A stretch of DNA of 51,712 bases from Mangrovicoccus algicola. Its GTDB lineage: Bacteria > Pseudomonadota > Alphaproteobacteria > Rhodobacterales > Rhodobacteraceae. This document shows, piece by piece, positions 48,447 to 51,712 of this stretch. The notes beneath the pieces were generated by a model that was not told where the DNA came from, did no database searches, and saw only the letters and a list, made by a program, of their open reading frames with translations. The stretch is from NCBI RefSeq assembly GCF_014903745.1, contig NZ_JACVXA010000035.1, positions 1 to 51,712 on the forward strand. The letters run 5' to 3'. The first letter of the stretch is position 1. Every line of letters starts with the position of its first letter. A program made the translations under genes and the position numbers.

Positions 48447-48477
48447 GGAGGCCGGGAAACCCGGCCTCCCCGCTTTT
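48447..48477 (+). terminator. Rho-independent terminator of dnaKJ
   Basis: GGAGGCCGGG and CCCGGCCTCC form a perfect 10-bp stem with an AAA loop, followed by CCGCTTTT. It begins 3 bases after the dnaJ stop. Confidence 0.92.
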
Positions 48478-48528
48478 CGTCATGGTTGATTAACCTAAAA
48501 TTCAGCAAGTCCGCGGCAGACCGGTGGC

Positions 48529-49290
48529 ATGTCCGAGCCGCCCGAATTCCGCGAACCGATGCTGCCCCTGTTCGAGGGGCAGGAACTTTTCGTCACCGGT
48601 TCGCGCGGCGGCAAGCTGCCTTCCTACATCAAGGATCACCGCCAGCGCCTGCGGCAGCGATTCATGGAAGGCGGCGCGCAGGCGATGCCCGATTACGAGA
48701 TGCTGGAGCTGATCCTGTTCCGCGCCATTCCGCGCTGCGACGTGAAACCCGTGGCACGGCGCCTGATGGACACGTTCGGCGATTTCGCCCGGGTGCTGAC
48801 CGCGCCGAAGGAACGGCTGATGGCGGTGCGCGGCGTCGGCGAATCCGTGGTCGTGGAACTCAAGATCGTCGAGGCGGCAAGCCACCGGCTGGCCCGCGCC
48901 AAGGTGATGAAGCGCCGCGTCGTCAGTTCCTGGGATGCGCTGCTGGACTATTGCCACACCACCATGTCGCATCTGGAGACGGAGCAGTTCCGCGTGCTTT
49001 ACCTCGACCGCAGGAACGTGCTGATCGCCGACGAGGAACAGGCCCGCGGCACGGTGGACCATGTGCCCGTCTATCCGCGCGAAGTGGTCAAGCGGGGGCT
49101 GGAACTCAACGCCTCCGCCCTGATCCTCGTGCATAACCACCCCTCGGGAGATCCCACGCCCTCGGAGGCGGACATCTCCATGACCGTCAGGATCCAGCAG
49201 GCCGCGGAGGTTCTCGGCATCACGCTCCACGATCATCTCATCATCGGCCGATCGGTCGAGCTGAGCTTCCGCAGCGCCGGCTACCTGTGA
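48529..49290 (+). CDS. radC: RadC family protein (JAB/MPN domain)
   Basis: A 253-residue RadC. The N-terminal helix-hairpin-helix part (YEMLELILFRAIPRCDVKPVAR, MAVRGVGES) is followed by the JAB metal site: the Glu in ETEQFRVLYLD and the HxH-x-D site in ILVHNHPSGDPTPSEADI. The link of radC to DNA repair is disputed; relatives act in phage-defence and conjugative contexts. It follows dnaJ but after a terminator, so it has its own promoter. Confidence 0.93.
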   Translation: MSEPPEFREPMLPLFEGQELFVTGSRGGKLPSYIKDHRQRLRQRFMEGGAQAMPDYEMLELILFRAIPRCDVKPVARRLMDTFGDFARVLTAPKERLMAVRGVGESVVVELKIVEAASHRLARAKVMKRRVVSSWDALLDYCHTTMSHLETEQFRVLYLDRRNVLIADEEQARGTVDHVPVYPREVVKRGLELNASALILVHNHPSGDPTPSEADISMTVRIQQAAEVLGITLHDHLIIGRSVELSFRSAGYL

Positions 49291-49510
49291 CCCCGCCGGC
49301 AGATTGCTGCGCTGCGGCCCCGCGTCTTGACGTTATTCCGACTATTTAGGTAAGGTGCTCGCGAAACGGGGGGCGGCCTGCGCCTCCGATCAGCCGGAGA
49401 GAGCCATGACGCCCGCGCGTCGCCGCCATCCCGGTCAGTAAGCCATCATGCCGTGCCGTGTCAGATCCGGGTCCGCGACCCGCGCGGGTACGGACAGACC
49501 GGAGTATACC

Positions 49511-50620
49511 ATGGACCCGACCCCGACCCAGCAGCCCGAAGGTCCCGACCTCCTGCAAATGGCACAGCTGTCGGAGGCCCCGGACACACCGCCCGGGACC
49601 GGAACCGCGGCACCCTCCGCGACCGGGGCCGCGCCGGAGGCGGCGCCGGCCGAAGCGCCCGCTGCCGCCATGCCCGAAGCAGCAACGCCCGGCGATGCGG
49701 ATTCCGTCGCGACCCCGTCCGCACCGGCATCGCCGGAGCTGCCGACGGCCCCCTCCGAGGCCGGAACGCCGCCCGAGGCTGCCGAGCCCGGTGCCGCCGC
49801 GCCCGAGACTGCCGCGCCCGGTGCAGCGACTGCGGAGCAGCCCGCCACCGACATCCCCGCCGCCGAGACCGGCCTGCCGGCGCCCGAGGCGCCTGCGCTT
49901 CCCGACGGGCCGGTCGACCAGGCGCTGGCGCAGCTGCCCGGCTGGGCCGGCGACCCGGCCGCGCAGGCGCTGGATTTCCTCAACCAGGGCGGCGCCGTGG
50001 TCTGGGCCATCGCCATCCTGTCGGTGCTGACGGTGGCGGTGATCCTGTGGCGCGTCCTGCGGCTTTCGGCGATGGGCGCCTGGTCGGCAAAGCGGCGCAG
50101 CGAGAAAAGCCTCGCCGCCTGGCACCAGGGCGACACGCTGCAGGCCAGGGCGCTGGTCGCCGGACGCAGCTCGGCCCGCGCGCGCCTGCTGGTGACGGCC
50201 TATGATTCCATTGCCCGCGACCATTATTCCGACGACGATGCCGAGGCGGAGATGGAGCGCGTGGCCCGCGGCCTGCTGGCCGAGGCGCGCTCGGGGCTGA
50301 AGCTGCTGGAACTGATCGCCACGATCGCGCCGCTGCTGGGTCTTCTGGGCACCGTGATCGGCATGATCTCGGCCTTCCAGGCGCTGCAGGAAGCCGGCTC
50401 GCGCGCGGATCCCTCGATGCTGGCCGGCGGCATCTGGGAGGCTCTGCTGACCACCGCGGCGGGCATGGCGGTGGCGATCCCCGCCACCATGGCGCTGAGC
50501 TGGCTGGAAAGCGTCTGCGACCGGCTTGCCCATGATTTCGAGGATATCGGCACGCGCGTCTTCCTCGGCCGCGACAGCGCCGCCGCCCGTGCCGCGCAAT
50601 TCCGGGCCGCCGCCGAATGA
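49511..50620 (+). CDS. exbB: ExbB/TolQ/MotA family proton channel with long Ala/Pro-rich N-terminus
   Basis: A 369-residue ExbB homologue. Residues 1-135 are a low-complexity Ala/Pro/Glu stretch. Then come helix 1 (AVVWAIAILSVLTVAVILWRVL, about residue 158-180), helix 2 (LIATIAPLLGLLGTVIGMISAFQAL, about 265-290) and helix 3 (LLTTAAGMAVAIPATMALSWL, about 310-330), with the family Thr in TTAAGMAVA. It forms the proton channel with ExbD that energises TonB. ATG 49511 has GGAG upstream. It overlaps the first exbD gene by 4 bases. Confidence 0.88.
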   Translation: MDPTPTQQPEGPDLLQMAQLSEAPDTPPGTGTAAPSATGAAPEAAPAEAPAAAMPEAATPGDADSVATPSAPASPELPTAPSEAGTPPEAAEPGAAAPETAAPGAATAEQPATDIPAAETGLPAPEAPALPDGPVDQALAQLPGWAGDPAAQALDFLNQGGAVVWAIAILSVLTVAVILWRVLRLSAMGAWSAKRRSEKSLAAWHQGDTLQARALVAGRSSARARLLVTAYDSIARDHYSDDDAEAEMERVARGLLAEARSGLKLLELIATIAPLLGLLGTVIGMISAFQALQEAGSRADPSMLAGGIWEALLTTAAGMAVAIPATMALSWLESVCDRLAHDFEDIGTRVFLGRDSAAARAAQFRAAAE

Positions 50621-50997
50621 GCATGTCGCTGACCACGAGGCGGCGCAGCCGCCGCCCCAGCCTCACGCCGATGATCGACGTGGTGTTCCTGCTGCTGGTG
50701 TTCTTCATGCTGGCCTCCCGCTTCGGCATGGACATGCAGATCCCGCTGGGCCTGGGCGGTGGCGGCAGCGGCTGGTCCGGCCCGCCGCGGCTGGTGCAGG
50801 TGGAGCCTGACGGCCTGGCCCTGAACGGCCGCGCGCTGGAGCCCGCGGCCCTGCCCGCCGCCCTGGCCGAGCTGACCGAGACCCCGGCGGACCCGGTCGT
50901 GCTGCGCGCCGGCGAAGAGGCCGATGTCCAGCGCCTCGTCGAGGTGATGGAGCTGCTCGGCCGCGCGGGCTATGCCAACCTGGTGCTGGTGGAATAG
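50617..50997 (+). CDS. exbD: ExbD/TolR family protein, with membrane Asp
   Basis: A 126-residue single-span protein. The N-terminal helix contains the proton-carrying Asp21 in TPMIDVVFLLLVFFML, preceded by a basic cytosolic stretch (RRRSRRP). The periplasmic domain follows (LVQVEPDGLALNGRALEPAAL, VVLRAGEEADVQRLVEVMELL). It works with ExbB as the ion-conducting core. It overlaps exbB and lies 3 bp before the second exbD. Confidence 0.92.
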   Translation: MSMSLTTRRRSRRPSLTPMIDVVFLLLVFFMLASRFGMDMQIPLGLGGGGSGWSGPPRLVQVEPDGLALNGRALEPAALPAALAELTETPADPVVLRAGEEADVQRLVEVMELLGRAGYANLVLVE

Positions 50998-51000
50998 CCG

Positions 51001-51408
51001 ATGCGCCTTGCCCAGCCCCAGAAACGGCAGCCCGCCGAGAGCATCATCCCGATGATCAACGTGGTCTTCCTGCTGCTGATCTTCTTCCTGATGACGGCGC
51101 AGATCGCCCCGCCCGCCCCGTTCGAGGTGGATCCCCCCGCCTCGGAAAGCGATGCCCGCCCCGAGGGCGAGATGGTCCTGCACGTGGATGCCGAAGGCCG
51201 CTACGGGTTCCGCGAACATGCCGGCGGCGATGAGGTGCTGGCCGCGCTGAAGGCGGCGATGCCGCCCTGCCCCGAGCCCTGCGCGGCCCCTGCGCCGCTG
51301 CAGATCCGGGTCGATGCCGGCCTGCCCGCCCCGAAACTTGCCGCCCTGATGGCGAAACTGCCGGAGGCGGGGATCCGCCGGGCAGAGATCGTGACGGCCG
51401 TGAGATGA
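51001..51408 (+). CDS. Second ExbD/TolR family protein, membrane Asp replaced by Asn
   Basis: A 135-residue ExbD paralogue. The helix reads IIPMINVVFLLLIFFLM, where the usual Asp is Asn20 (AAC at 51058-51060). The periplasmic domain has VLHVDAEGRYGF, a CPEPC pair not seen in the first copy, and LQIRVDAGLPAPKLAALMAKL. It probably forms a mixed dimer with the first ExbD. Its stop overlaps the next start (ATGA). Confidence 0.88.
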   Translation: MRLAQPQKRQPAESIIPMINVVFLLLIFFLMTAQIAPPAPFEVDPPASESDARPEGEMVLHVDAEGRYGFREHAGGDEVLAALKAAMPPCPEPCAAPAPLQIRVDAGLPAPKLAALMAKLPEAGIRRAEIVTAVR

Positions 51409-51712
51409 ACCGCCGCACGCTGGCCGAACTGACCGGATGCACCGCACTGGCGCTGATCGCCCATCTGGCGATCTTCGCCGACATGCCCTGGCGGGAGGGC
51501 GGCGCCGAGACCGGCGGGGTCGGCGGCGATGCCGCCGTGTCGCTGGAAGGCGCGAATGCGACCCTGGCCGCGATGGTGGCCGAATGGGAAACCCCGCCGG
51601 AGGTGGAGACGGAAATCGTCACCGCCGAGCCGCCGCCACCGCCGCCGCCGGTCACGTCCCCCGCGCCGGCCGCGACGCCCGACGCGCCGCCGCCGGTTGC
51701 CGCCGCCCCGGT
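51405..51712 (+). CDS. tonB: TonB-like energy transducer, N-terminal part (cut by window end)
   Basis: The frame from ATG 51405 begins with a short basic segment and a hydrophobic stretch (LTGCTALALIAHLAIFADM) and then an acidic and proline-rich region (EVETEIVTAEPPPPPPP, then TPDAPPPVAA). This is the layout of TonB: an inner-membrane anchor and a periplasmic Pro-rich spacer. The C-terminal receptor-binding domain lies beyond the window. With exbB and two exbD genes, all overlapping or 3 bp apart, it completes a TonB motor operon. Confidence 0.8.
   Translation, partial: MNRRTLAELTGCTALALIAHLAIFADMPWREGGAETGGVGGDAAVSLEGANATLAAMVAEWETPPEVETEIVTAEPPPPPPPVTSPAPAATPDAPPPVAAAP

Noticed and set aside
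49291-49510. Fur or Irr box before the exbB-exbD-tonB operon
   Set aside because: The AT-rich patch at 49333-49352 lacks an inverted repeat matching a Fur box or a clear iron-control box.

Overview
The window is chromosomal DNA of a high-GC alphaproteobacterium. Gene content and order point to the Rhodobacterales (Rhodobacter/Paracoccus-type Paracoccaceae). Clues are an rnhB-ccrM pair (GANTC methylation), a pckA/chvI divergon followed by a short HPr kinase, rapZ and PTS genes, a methylsuccinyl-CoA dehydrogenase of the ethylmalonyl-CoA pathway, a Q-M-P TRAP transporter, and many GTG/TTG starts. I see no prophage, insertion sequence, CRISPR array or rRNA. The genus cannot be fixed from sequence reading alone.

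Layout. 1-3845: hemD (partial) diverges from tsaD-gpsA-SDR-yciI-EVE. 4200-7527: ahcY, a ketopantoate-reductase-like gene and a DUF808 membrane protein (minus strand). 7640-9635: a small secreted protein, an HD phosphohydrolase and an alpha/beta hydrolase. 9896-13098: TRAP transporter. 13174-19971: glpK, an iron-type alcohol dehydrogenase, xylB, xylA and a di-heme peroxidase. 20184-22033: rnhB-ccrM. 22240-26507: mcd, a TauE/SafE permease and pckA. 26780-30376: chvI, a degenerate histidine-kinase-like gene, hprK, rapZ, a mannose-type EIIA and HPr. 30404-35346: acyltransferase, an orphan tailspike-like protein, a YihY-family protein and an NDUFA9-like dehydrogenase. Two tRNA-Leu(CAG) genes follow. 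36036-40881: rnd, kdsD, lptC-lptA-lptB, hpf, ptsN. 40999-45063: galU, kdsB, cysQ, a secreted protein, alkB. 45277-49290: dnaK-dnaJ, radC. 49511-51712: exbB-exbD-exbD-tonB (tonB cut by the window end).

How the genes fit together. kdsD, kdsB and lptCAB supply and export lipopolysaccharide. hprK, rapZ, EIIA, HPr and ptsN form a regulatory PTS with no sugar permease in view. pckA and mcd serve growth on organic acids and C2 compounds.

The most unusual feature is the chvI locus. Relatives encode the membrane sensor kinase ChvG between chvI and hprK. Here that place holds a 201-residue soluble protein. It keeps a HisKA-type phosphoacceptor helix (HDLRSPLT), but the ATP-binding motifs look lost. 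Other points worth a look are a ccrM promoter overlapped by a DnaA-box palindrome and a GANTC site, paired palindromes in the pckA/chvI and mcd control regions, an orphan tailspike-like gene, a second ExbD whose membrane aspartate is asparagine, and short repeats shared by distant intergenic regions.
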